Shown here piece by piece: positions 21,893-32,271 of a stretch of DNA of 64,000 nt (within the stretch, counting starts at the first letter, position 1; the number at the start of each line of letters is the position of its first letter). Source of the DNA: Lycium barbarum (lineage: Eukaryota > Streptophyta > Magnoliopsida > Solanales > Solanaceae); NCBI RefSeq assembly GCF_019175385.1, contig NC_083346.1, positions 84,210,543-84,274,542 of the forward strand, written 5' to 3'. Below the pieces are notes generated by a model. It was not told the origin of the DNA and ran no database searches. It saw only the letters and a list, made by a program, of their open reading frames with translations. Both the position numbers and the translations under genes were made by a program.

Positions 21893-24099
21893 CTAAATCA
21901 GAAGAGGATCTTCAAACTGGCGCTGCTTTACCTCCTGAATAATAGATGATTCAGCAACTGCACGAACAGAAATCCCAGAATCTCCAGAATCTGCCAAACG
22001 AACTCCGAGGCTGGCCAACTGATGAATATCACGAACCAAATCTCTCTTATCAGATGGTACACCAGCCAGACTGCCTACGGACTTGCGGCTAAGCGCATGA
22101 GCTACCACATTGGCTTTCCCCGGATGGTACAAAATATCAACGTCGTAATCCTTTAGTAACTCAACCCATCTCCGCTGTCGCAAATTTAGCTCCTTCTGCT
22201 TAAAAATATACTGGAGACTCTTATGGTCCGTATAAATATCAACATGGACCCCATATAAATAATGCCGCCAAATCTTCAAAGCATGAATTACTGCGGCCAA
22301 CTCAAGATCATGAGTGGGATAATTCTTCTCGTGCGGTCTGAGCTGCCGGGAAGCATAGGCTATGACTCGACCATGCTGCATCAATACACAACCTATCCCA
22401 ATACCAGAGGCGTCACAATAGACAACATACCCGTCGGGTCCCTCTGGAAGAGCCAAAACTGGTGCTGTAACCAATCTCTCTTTCAGCAACTAAAAGCTGC
22501 GCTCGCAGGCATCTGTCCACTGGAATTTCGCTGCTTTCTGAGTAAGCCTCGTCAGTGGTGCTGCAATAGAAGAAAAATCCTCCACGAACCTACGATAATA
22601 TCCGGCCAATCCCAGAAAGCTGCGCACCTCTGTCGGTGTAGTAGGCCTGGGCCAATTCTGTACAGCCTCAATCTTCTGCGTATCGACCCGAATACCGTCT
22701 GCACCGACAATATGGCCCAAGAATGCCACAGAAGTCAACCAGAATTCACATTTGGAGAATTTAGCATATAACTTCTGCTGACGGTGAATGCCAAGTACCG
22801 TCCTCAAATGATCTGAATGCTCCTCGGCTGATCGCGAGTAAATCAGAATATCATCAATAAACACAATAACAAACATATCCAGAAAAGGCCGAAATACCCG
22901 ATTCATCAGATCCATAAATACCGCTGGAGCATTAGTCAGCCCGAAAGACATAACTCTGAACTCATAGTGCCCGTACCAGGTCCTGAAAGCAGTCTTCGAG
23001 ATATCTGACTCCCGCACTCGCACCTGATGATAACCTGAGCGCAGATCTACCTTCGAAAAATATTTAGCACCCTGCAGCTGATCAAACAAGTCATCAATCC
23101 GGGGGAGGGGATATTTATTCTTAATAGTCACCTTATTCAGCTGCCGGTAGTCGATACACATCCGCAGTGACCCATCTTTCTTTCTAACAAACAATACCGG
23201 CGCTCCCCAGGGTGATGTGCTGGGTCTGATAAAGCCCTTATCCAACAAATCTTTCAGCTGCTCCTTCAACTCTTTCAATTCAGCCGGTGCCATCCTGTAC
23301 GGAGGAATAGATATAGGCTGCGTGTCTGGCAACAACTCTATAGTAAAATCAATCTCCCGCTCAGGCGGAAGGCCAGGAAGCTCGTCAGCAAATACATCTG
23401 GAAACTCACTGACGACCGAAACATACTGAAGGGTAGGTATCTCCGCTGCAGTATCGTGCACACGAACCAAATGATAGATATAACCCTTCTGGATCATCTT
23501 CTTAGCCTTGAGGTATGAAATAAACTTACCCCTCGGCGATGCTGTGGATCCGAACCACTCTATGACTGGTTCCCCTGGAAACTGAAAACGGATTACCTTT
23601 TTCTGGCAGTCAACATTAGCATAACAGGAAGACAACCAGTCCATACCCATAATGACATCAAACTCAAGCATGTCTAACTCTATCAGATCAGCCTTAGTGC
23701 AACGATCATAAATAGTCACAGAACAATCCCTATAGATCTGTCTCGCTATAACAAAATCCCCAACCGGTGTAGCTACCTCAAATGGCTCTATAGGCTCAGA
23801 CACTATCCCAATCTTACTAGCAACGAGCGGGGAAATATATGATAAAGTAGAACCAGGGTCAATCAATGCATATACAGATCTGGAGAAAACCAGTAATGTA
23901 CCTGTGACGACGTTTGGCGAAGCCTCCTGATCCTGGCGGCTGGCCAAAGCATATATGTTGTTCGAGGGACAGCTAGAACCTGAAACGCCACTGCGGCCTC
24001 GACCGCGTCCTGCCGGTGTTGGCATACCTCGCCCTCCAGGGAGTGCAACAGATGGAGCAGATGATGAACCGGCGGCTGACCCTGTCGGCTGAGCCACAC
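21893..24099 (-). pseudogene. pol: Protease, reverse transcriptase and RNase H of element D
   Basis: This continues directly from gag without a frame change. Protease active site: DPGS with its Asp codon at 23860. RT runs from [12 protein letters not shown] (about 23400) through [20 protein letters not shown] and [11 protein letters not shown] to the catalytic FIDDIL (22848-22860). The connection ends at ACERSF. A TAG replaces a Gln at 22492. RNase H follows with YCDASG (Asp 22414), HDLELA and YTDHKSL, then a TAG at 21896. All catalytic residues seen are intact. By family rule the polyprotein would be cleaved by this protease. Confidence 0.96.
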
Positions 24100-25333
24100 T
24101 ACCAGAACCGCTAGCCAACGGACAATCTCTCATAAAATGGCCCTGACCACCACACGAAAAACAAGCTCCAGTGGCTCGATAGCACTCCCCAGGATGAGAC
24201 TTCCCGCAATGAGAACAACGGGGCCTGGGTGGTCTGGCCTGGCTGGGGCCTCTGGATACCTGTGAACCTGCCGCTCTGGAGCTCTGACCGGCCCCAGACG
24301 GTCCCGCACTATCAAATCTCCGGCTGCCTGACTGAGTACTCCGGCCGGACGGAGGTAGCTGTCTGCCTGACTGCTGCTGCTGAGGCTGTCCGCCTCGAGA
24401 ATCCCCGGAATAACCTGCGGACCTAGCCCTCTTGGGCGGCCTCCTGTCCCGATCTCTACCAGAGTGATCAGACCTGTGACGGTCCTCCATACCCATCGCA
24501 TAGGCCTGAAGTCGGGCAATGTCCATATCTGTCTGTAATGACACCGCCATACAGCCGTCAATCAAATACCGATCCAATCCCATAACATATCTGTGCATCC
24601 GATTGGACATATCTGCTACCACGGCCGGTGCATATCGGGCCAGAGAATCAAACTCAAGATTATACTCGCGAACACTCCGACCCTTCTGCTGCAGATGTAA
24701 AAATCGGTCAGCACGCGCCCGCCGTAACTCTGGGGGCAGAAAGTGGCAGGTGAATGCTGTCACAAACTGATCCCACGTAGCTGGAGGAGCACCCTCACCC
24801 CTAGATAACTCCCAAGTCTCGTCCCAGTGAGTGGCAACATCTCAAAGTCTGTGCGAAGCCAGCTCGACCGACTCGGTCGCTGAAGCCCTGACCAAGTCCA
24901 GTGAGCGCCGCATCCCCCGAATAAAGTCGTGGGGGTCCTCGTCGGGCTTAGACCCGAAAAACTCTGGAGGGCCACATAATAAAAACTCCCGAACTCTCAG
25001 GCTGTCCCGCCTGTCATCATCATCATCGTCCCTCCGCCTGCGTCTGCGAGCCTGTCCTGCCACCAGTGCAGTCAACAACTGTACAGCCTCCCTCAGGGTC
25101 CTATCCTCCGCCCCTGGCTGAGGAGCTGGGGTCTCGGGAGCGGGTACACGGACCTTTGGAGCTGCTGAAGGTCCTGCTCAAGGATGTACTAGTGGGGGTG
25201 TAGCAGACCCCTCAGAATGAGGCACAACCTCAGGCAAATCATAAACACGAGCCCGGGTAGATCGCTGTGCCTGACTAGTCTCTCCCATCCTCGCGTTACC
25301 CTTCTGGGCCGCTGTTGCCTTTTTCGGAGGCAT
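24100..25333 (-). pseudogene. gag: gag of element D
   Basis: The start ATG at 25333 opens MPPKKATAAQKGN. It is chosen because it matches the gag starts of B and F and lies right after the conserved leader. Internal TGA codons sit at 25180 and 24844; the latter replaces an Arg in the HRLRDVA block. An Arg then Asp run (RRRRRDDDDDD, near 25010-25050) comes before the capsid NPPEFFGSKPDEDP-type motif. Two Cys/His units lie near the end: [12 protein letters not shown] (about 24185-24218) and [14 protein letters not shown] (about 24122-24163). The latter is a classic CX2CX4HX4C knuckle for RNA binding. No gag stop separates it from protease, so this is a gag-pol fusion. Confidence 0.94.
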
Positions 25334-25536
25334 CACTGCAAACACAAGAACGAGTCAGATCAGAATTATCCTAATAGCACAGCCCTATCGCACGATCTAA
25401 GATTCCAAAGAAAGTAACATCCTAAATGCCCTGTAGTTCCCTGTGTATAGATGTGGTGCACAACACATCGATAGACAAGACTCTACGAGACACGGCCTGT
25501 AGACATTCCGAGGACAAACTGCTCTGATACCACTTT
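25334..25536 (-). other. Leader and primer binding site of element D
   Basis: The primer site reads GCTCTGATACCA on the plus strand (25521-25532), four bases inside the 5' LTR end. The leader carries the palindrome GTGCAC at 25456-25461 within a stem-forming GATGTG...CACATC context. The conserved GATCGTGCGATAGGGC block lies near 25385-25400. Confidence 0.9.
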
Positions 25537-28459
25537 TGTCACGACCCAGCCCCGTGGGCCGCGACTGGCACCCTACCTGAGTACCCAGACCAAATCGCAC
25601 ATTCATTTACCGAATCCAAACTTATTTCAAAATTTCATAAAAGTCATATCAAACATAGATTATATCAAAATATGTCTTGAGCGGTCGCGCAAATCAAAAT
25701 GTCATATCGAATCCAAACGGAGCGGTGGAATAGACATCGCCGGTCATAAGTGCAAATAGAAGCATAAGGGCCATTTAGGGCCATCATCACAAACTGACCG
25801 CTGTAAGACCAGAAAACAAAATCAAACAAACATACATAGGACCCTCGCCCCACATATATGACTACAGGCCTCTACGAATTCAAAACAAAGACATATGGCG
25901 AGACAGGGCCCCGCCGTACCCAAATAGTCAAATGTACAGGACATATACATAGCAAGAGAAGTCTGTACCAAAAGTGGACTCCGAGTCAAGAAGGAGTACT
26001 CCGAAATAGGAGAGAGTGAATCCTACAACGGAGGATCACCAATGTCTGTACCTGCGGGCATGAAACGCAGCCCCCGAAGAAAGGGGGTCAGTACGAAATA
26101 TGTACTAAGTATGTAAAGCACGGAGTACAGAAATATGAGCCAAAACTGAAAGCAAACCGGATATCAAAGGGAAGTACAAATCAGTACGTCAAAATCCGTA
26201 TCAAATCATATACATATACATAATGCAAACGAAATCATGCAAACGCTCAAGAACGTGGTCGCCACTCCGACGCTGGCGCCACACACAGCATAACACCAGA
26301 AGGTTTCGAATCTCCGTACATCCTCGAACACAAACATAAGTGAGCGTATCACATCACTAGCCATATCACAGCATAACTCCAAATGGAACCCGACCCTATG
26401 GCGAGGTCTCGGGAACCGTAACACAGCATACGGCCGAATTATCATAGGGCGCACGAATCATAACCGGCCCGGGAACCGGTGAACGAAGTCAAAATAAGGC
26501 ACGAGCGGAGTGGTGAGCAAACAAATGCAAATCATATTTCAAAATAGCCTTTCAAAACATAATGATTTCATAAATCATTTCATAACCCAAAATAATCGAA
26601 TACTTAGCTGATACGAAGGTTTATTTCACCAAATGTTTCCAAAGTGGTACGTATGGCTCAAAACAAAACTTAACATGTCGTAATAGTCAAAACATATTTC
26701 ATAGAGGGAAGTTTCAAGGTCGAAGATCTCATATCGAAGTTCATCCAAAAAGGGAGCCCAATAGGACAAATAGGGCGTCTCGGGGTTAGCGGGCCCACCT
26801 CGAGTCAGATTGAGGTGGCGAACATAATTTACGAACATTTAAAGGCCAAAAGATCATATATAATGATTTCAAAGTGACCCGATCACATTTCGATAGGTTT
26901 CGAACATTTGGTTGCATTCTAGCCAAAATAGAGCCTTTAGGCTTCAATTGAATTGAATGAATAGTAGTCGTTTTGTAGATCGGGTTTCGAGGAGCAGAAA
27001 TGCTCCGGAGGTTCCAATATCCACCTAACATACTAAGACATGCCAAACGAAGAAGTGGGAAGCTTTACATACCTTATGGACGTCTTATGCTTTCCTTAAA
27101 ATCAAATCCCGTTTCGTCCAGAATCTGCAAATGGTCAAAGTTACCAATTAGAGATTCTTAGGCTTAAGATTTCCATTAACTTGATATTTGTCTACCGAAA
27201 TTTCGACATCATTTCCCCTATAAATCTAACACCTCCGAGACTTAGCTCGGCGCAAAATACATCAACAACAACAACCCAAACATCATCAAACAACACAAAC
27301 CATAATCAAGTCATTCTAGCTTCAAAGTCCTAGCTTACTACACAAGTTGACAATCTTTCATTCAAACTTCACAATTCCAAACTTATATCCACATTATTGT
27401 ATTCATTCACTCATACAAGATTATTCAATCACACCCCACATATATTCCAAATCATATACAAAGTTTCCCGAAATTCATTCCTTTCCATATTTCTTTCAAA
27501 ACATCAAAAATTACGACGAACGTTCTAACTCTCATTGTTTCACTCCAAATTCATTAACATCAACCATAAGTCATATTTTAAAGTCTTTAGCATCATAGAT
27601 ATACAATGATATACACAATTACACCAAACGTATACACTTTCCCATAATGTTCCGAAATCGTTTTCCAACACCAATTCAATTCATTAAATGACCACAACGA
27701 CACATTGACCAAACTAAACAAGATCAAACTCACACTTCTTTCTCCTTCTTAGGGCTCACGACCACTATGCAAAACACACACACACACACGGCTTGATTCA
27801 CACATCAAAGTTACGGGATTCTCGCCTATTATTAATCCTTAACATATTCATACCAATTCCATAACATTAAAGTAACAAAATTCTTACCTTTTCTTGAAAA
27901 TCCGACTTGTCGCAAACGTTATTCTTCCTCCAAATAAATTGTATCACGTTGAAGAGCGTCTTGCGCTTGCTATAACTACAACAAGGACACGATTTTTAGG
28001 ATTAAAACAAGGCTAGAAATTTTTTTCTTTCTCTCTTTCTCAAGCTCGGCCGAGAGCTATGCTAGGAGTATTGTTCAATTTTGTTTTTTTTTTGTGTTTG
28101 GTATGGCTTCTTGATAATTACAAGGGAAGATATGGATATATATCAACTAAGGGTCATGTGAAAATCACATGACCACTTAATGAGGGGCTTGGGCCTTGCC
28201 TTGTGGCCGGCCACCCCATTGGACTTGGGCCTAAATTTTGTTCCAATTTTCTTGGCCCAATTCATTAGAAGTCCCGTTTTGTAATTCCCGAAACTAATTT
28301 CCGAAATTCCAAATTTACCCTCGGCCTTCCCCAATGTCTTAGCACCAATAATTTCATAACCAACATAGTCATATCCACTAAAATTAAAATATTTCCTCAT
28401 AACACACAAGTCTTAATTATTTCTCGATTTCCAATTATACGAAAACACGGAACATAACA
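25537..28459 (-). repeat. 5' LTR of element D
   Basis: This 2923-bp LTR is nearly identical to 17424-20363. The promoter-proximal inverted repeat is kept (28152-28174), with TATA-like TTGATATATATCC just downstream on the minus strand. Donor-like sites are at 27888/27887 and 27073/27072, the double stem-loop at about 26071-26107 and the acceptor-like CAG at 26052-26054. The box seen as CCGAAATTTCGG in the other LTR is here decayed to CCGAAATTTCGA (about 27196). Confidence 0.94.
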
Positions 28460-28464
28460 TAAGT

Positions 28465-28884
28465 AAAATTATGACGATGAGCTAAAACCATTAAATGTGG
28501 GAAAAAAAATGGAGAAAAATTATGGATTTTGCTAAGTGTAGATAAGTGAGGAATGTTGATACTATATTGTGAGTGTTGTTGTAAATGTTTGGGAGTTGAA
28601 ATAGAACACAGAAAAAGTAGTAGAAACAAAGGAAATGCTGCCCAATTTTCTCTAGAAATAGCGACGCGTTCTTATGGTCGATTGACTAACTATAATGCGC
28701 ATTCTCTCGTGAAGGTTACGACGTGATACTGAAGGAGAACGAGTGAACGATAGCTTAACTAAGTGACAAACGTATGTGAGGCTAATCCTTTCTTTCAAAT
28801 GGCATGAATCTTATGACACGATTCTCCTTTCTTCCTATGACTCTTCTATATCCCGGAAAGCCAAGAGCCTACGATCATGACTAG

Positions 28885-28934
<50 letters not shown>

Positions 28935-29969
28935 CAAGAACTATGCTGTGAGCCCAATAACGATATAATGTTTCCATAAAGTAGATGATGTCATTCGTTG
29001 TGTACACTCACCTTATATAATAATCCCTTCAAGGTGAGGCAGGATGTTCACAAATGTTCATAATGGAATCGAGGGTTCACGACCTTACGTCACCTCGATA
29101 AAGGATAGTTGTTCTAGAGTCTTTATGCATGTACTATGATAAGCATATTATGATGACATTACACCGTGCCTATAAGGCCGGGCAGCACCGTTAAGGCGGG
29201 CGGCTTTCAGACGATTACACCGTGTCTATATGGCACGGGCAGCACCACTAGTGGGCGGCATGAGATGGTACCCCGGACGCGGGCTAATGCTACTGATTAT
29301 CACACCGCACCTATATGGTCGGGCAGTTTAGAAATATATACATATTATATGCATACATGAGATGATGATAAGCATAAAAGTAAGTCAGCATGCATTGCTT
29401 TTCATATGATTCCTAGTCAGGTACAGTTGCTCCATACTTGATGCCTCCTTTACTTTCTCGATGTGTTGTTATTGTTCATGCCTCTCATACTCAGTTCAAC
29501 ATTCGTACTGACGTCCATTTTCTTTGGACGCTATGTTCATGCCCACAGGTAGACAGGGAGGCGAGCTCGATCCGAATTCTTAGGAGCTGTCAGCTGATTG
29601 AAAGCACTCCATTGACCGGAGGTGCTTATGATTATCCTTTTGGTACATATGTATATTTTGGGCATGACGGAGTCTTGTTCCGTCTACATGTATAGTATGT
29701 CAGTAGAGGCTCGTAGATGCGTAGTGTGGGTTAGATGGTCTCACAAGTTTATTACAGCATGCATGTATATATTATATATATTATTTTGATGGCCTAATGA
29801 GGCCTTTGTATATATATATATATAGACTAATTGTGTTTTCCACCCAAATATGATTTTCATACAATCATGAATGATGAAGAAGCGTAAATGACTATGACAA
29901 GTGAGGAAATAAGGGGTGCTCAGTGGTCAGCCTCGGGTACCCGTCGCGGCCCCTAGCTGGGTCGTGACA
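28465..29969 (+). repeat. 3' LTR of element C, right part
   Basis: It continues seamlessly from 17423 (AAATTATGACGATGAGC, as at about 8001 in the 5' LTR). The (TA)n run is longer here (about 28885-28931). The repeat field (29160-29335), double stem-loop (29491-29530) and acceptor-like CCCACAG (29542-29548) are all present. It ends GTGACA at 29969. The right TSD TAATA follows. Confidence 0.93.
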
Positions 29970-30049
29970 TAATAATTCTAATTAAGATTCCAAAGAAGTT
30001 AAAGGCAAGGGAGCAAAGTTCGTTAAATGAAACTCCACCGCAATTCTGC

Positions 30050-30300
30050 GAGGGGGGGGGGGGGGGGTTCGACGGTCGTTCCTTGAACCGTCGAACGAGT
30101 CGACGCCCCATTGATTGTGCAGTAAAATTTGGCTGGAGCGAAGACCCTTCGATGAACAGGTCGATGCTCCGTCGATCAGTTCGACGAACCGTCCTTCTCA
30201 CCGTCGAATGGAAGGAAATGACAGATTACTTACTGGAAATTTAACGACTTCGACGCCTAGATTCGATGCTCCGTCGGTCGCACCGTACATCTCGGTCGGG
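30050..30300 (+). promoter_or_regulatory. U3 palindrome array of element B LTR
   Basis: A run of about 17 G residues (30051-30067) is followed by TTCGACGGT (30068-30076) and its exact complement ACCGTCGAA (30087-30095). More half-sites follow (GTCGATGCTCCGTCGATC near 30161, GACGAACCGTC near 30183, CACCGTCGAATGG near 30199). The array sits about 50-250 bp upstream of the presumed TATA box. A regulatory role is inferred from its position and from similar but different palindromes in other LTRs. Confidence 0.5.
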
Positions 30301-31050
30301 ACGGATTTCATAAATTAATATAAGACTCCTCCCTCATTTTTTTCATTTCATCTCCCACTCTCTTCTCTCTAAGACCTCTCTAGAACGTTGTCCACCATTC
30401 ATCTACAAGAAATCAAAGGAAAACCATGGTCAACTACACTAAATAAATGAAATCAAGTTAATGAAACCTATTAAAAGTTCATCTAGGCCAAGAAAACTAA
30501 AGAAGAGTGAGTTAGGGTTTTGGTGCAAGAAGAGAAGTTCCACTCCAAGGTTGTTCACCCATCATCTAAGGTGAGTTTTATGACCCTTTTATATGGTTTG
30601 AGTGGTTGAAAGTTGAAACACATGAATTGTGGAAAGACATAGAAATGGGGTCATGAATGTGTGAATAGTGTCATTGTTAAATAGTGATTGGAATGAATTT
30701 TGAATGTTGGTGTGCTGTGATCGTGAATATGTTACAAGTGACACTTAGGCCATGGAATAAGTATTATATATGAGAAAACGTGATAACGAGTTATAATCAA
30801 AATTGTGGAGAAATCAAAGAGAATTGGTGAATTGTGGGAATCGTAGGTAAATGATGATTGTTGTTGCTATATTGTGAATGCTAATATTAATGTTTGGGAG
30901 TTGATATAGAATGTGGGAAAATTAGTATAAACAAAGGAAGTGCTGCCCAATTTTCCCTAGAAATAGTGAAATGTCCCTATCGCAGAGTAACTAATGTCAA
31001 TGCGATTCCTCTTGAAGGTAGGAACATGGGCACCAAGGGAAATCAAGCGA

Positions 31051-31259
31051 ATAGCTAATTAGGGATATTAGCTCGCATCTTTTCGGAACTTAAGAGATTC
31101 ATGGAGAAGAAAGAAAAACATACTATAGTCAAGAACTTTAAGGTATGTGAGGCTAGTCCTCTCCTTCTAATGGCATGAATCCTATAGTATGTTTTTCTTT
31201 CTTCTCCATGAATCTCTTAAGTTCCGAAAAGATGCGAGCTAATATCCCTAATTAGCTAT
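31051..31259. repeat. Perfect 78-bp inverted repeat in element B LTR
   Basis: Arms 31051-31128 and 31182-31259 are exact reverse complements over 78 bases, with a 53-base spacer (31129-31181). The spacer holds the conserved AAGGTATGTGAGG...GGCATGAATC block. Only the right arm resembles the corresponding part of the other LTRs, so the left arm looks like the added inverted copy. Confidence 0.95.
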
Positions 31260-32271
31260 ACAAGGTAATGAGTTAAAGTATAGAAGTTCGAGAAGTCCAT
31301 GATATGATGTCATTATTGCTTACACTCACCTCATATACTATTCCCTTCAAGGTGAGGCAGGATGTTAATGAGTGATCCATAAGGAAATCGGGGGATCACG
31401 ACCTTAAGTCACCCCGATGAAGCATAATTGTCCTAGGGTTTTTATGCATGCACTATGATGACTGTATTATACAGATGGTATAACACCACGCCTATTTGGC
31501 CGGGCAGTCACCGCTAAGGCGAGCAGCTATACACCATGGCCAAATGGCATGGCAGACACCACTAGTGGGCGGCAGGAGATGATACCCCAGACGCGGGAGA
31601 CCTGGACGCAGGCTAATGATTATCACACCGATCTGATATGAACGGGCAGTTTACATATTTCTGCATATATGATATGATGATGACTATGAGTAAGCCAGCA
31701 AGCATCACCCCTTTTCCATTTGACAGTCAGATACAAATGTTCCTTATTGATGCTTCCTTTACTTCATTGATGTGATATTATTGTTTATGCCTCTCATACT
31801 CAGTATAATGTTCGTACTGACGTCTGTTTTCTTTGGACGTTGTGTTCATGCCCACAGGTAGACAGGGAGGTGAACTTGCTCCAGACTCGTAGGAGCTGTT
31901 AGCTGCTTGAGAGCACTCCATTATTCCGGAGGTGCTTATGGTTATCCTTTTTGTGTACATGTATGTTTTGGGCACGACGGGGTCCCGTCCCGTCCTTGTT
32001 TCTAGTACTCTAGTAGAGGCTCGTAGATACGTAGTGTGGGTAAAACGGTGTCACGAGGTTGCTACCATGCATATATATGTATATACTATTTCAATGACCA
32101 AAAGGCTTATGCATATACAAGTATTTATATCTTCGACCGAAAGATGATTTTCTTATAACTTGAGTATGATTTTGATAAAAGGGCGTTCAATGAGTGTGTT
32201 AAGCAGGAGAATGAGGGGTGCTCGGTTGCTAGCCCTGGGTACCCGTCGCAGCCCCTGGTCGGGTCGTAACA

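Larger units (their letters stand above)
17424..28459 (-). mobile_element. Element D: complete chromovirus LTR retrotransposon
   Basis: This 11,036-bp insertion has both LTRs (17424-20363 and 25537-28459), a primer site, a full-length gag-pol frame and a polypurine tract. TAAGT is duplicated exactly on both sides (17419-17423 and 28460-28464). The LTRs differ by scattered substitutions (roughly 1-2 per cent by eye) and one 17-bp indel, so it is the youngest complete element here. Six in-frame stops prevent protein production from this copy. Confidence 0.96.
7025..29969 (+). mobile_element. Element C: chromovirus LTR retrotransposon nested in the 3' LTR of B
   Basis: It is bounded by TGTTACA at 7025 and GTGACA at 29969, with an exact TAATA TSD on both sides. 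The 5' LTR is 7025-9453. The 3' LTR is 16447-17423 plus 28465-29969. Without its own nested insertions (solo LTR K and element D) it is about 8.4 kb. The internal region is rearranged: most of gag and the N-terminal pol are gone, the integrase core is missing, and part of the integrase tail is inverted. It is non-autonomous and dead. Confidence 0.9.
1499..32271 (+). mobile_element. Element B: chromovirus LTR retrotransposon, 5' truncated, interrupted by element C
   Basis: The layout is 5' LTR remnant (1499-1659), primer site (1664-1675), leader, gag-pol (1867-6640), 3' UTR, polypurine tract (6914-6928) and 3' LTR. The 3' LTR runs 6929-7024 and resumes at 29975-32271 after the nested element C. 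The 5' LTR remnant closely resembles the last 170 bp of the resumed LTR (about 32100-32271). That similarity supports joining the pieces into one element. The right flank begins GTTAC. The left flank and most of the 5' LTR are lost, so no TSD can be checked. Two single-base frameshifts and many stops mark it as inactive. Confidence 0.85.
29975..32271 (+). repeat. 3' LTR of element B, right part
   Basis: This resumes the LTR begun at 6929. It contains a G-run, a U3 array of TTCGACGG/CCGTCGAA palindromes (30068-30290), a TATA-like AATATAAGAC (about 30317), a donor-like AG|GTGAGT (30570/30571) and the GGAAGTGCTGCCCAATTTTC box (about 30936). A second donor-like AG|GTATGTGAGG (31142/31143) is embedded in a perfect 78-bp inverted repeat. 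A repeat field (31485-31650), double stem-loop (31800-31839), acceptor-like CCCACAG (31851-31857) and end GGGTCGTAACA follow. Confidence 0.88.

Noticed and set aside
6929..29969. A tandem LTR-INT-LTR-INT-LTR array formed by unequal recombination between B and C
   Set aside because: A second LTR start at 7025, 96 bp into B's LTR, and an exact TAATA duplication at 7020-7024 and 29970-29974 show that C is a clean nested insertion into B's 3' LTR, which resumes at 29975.
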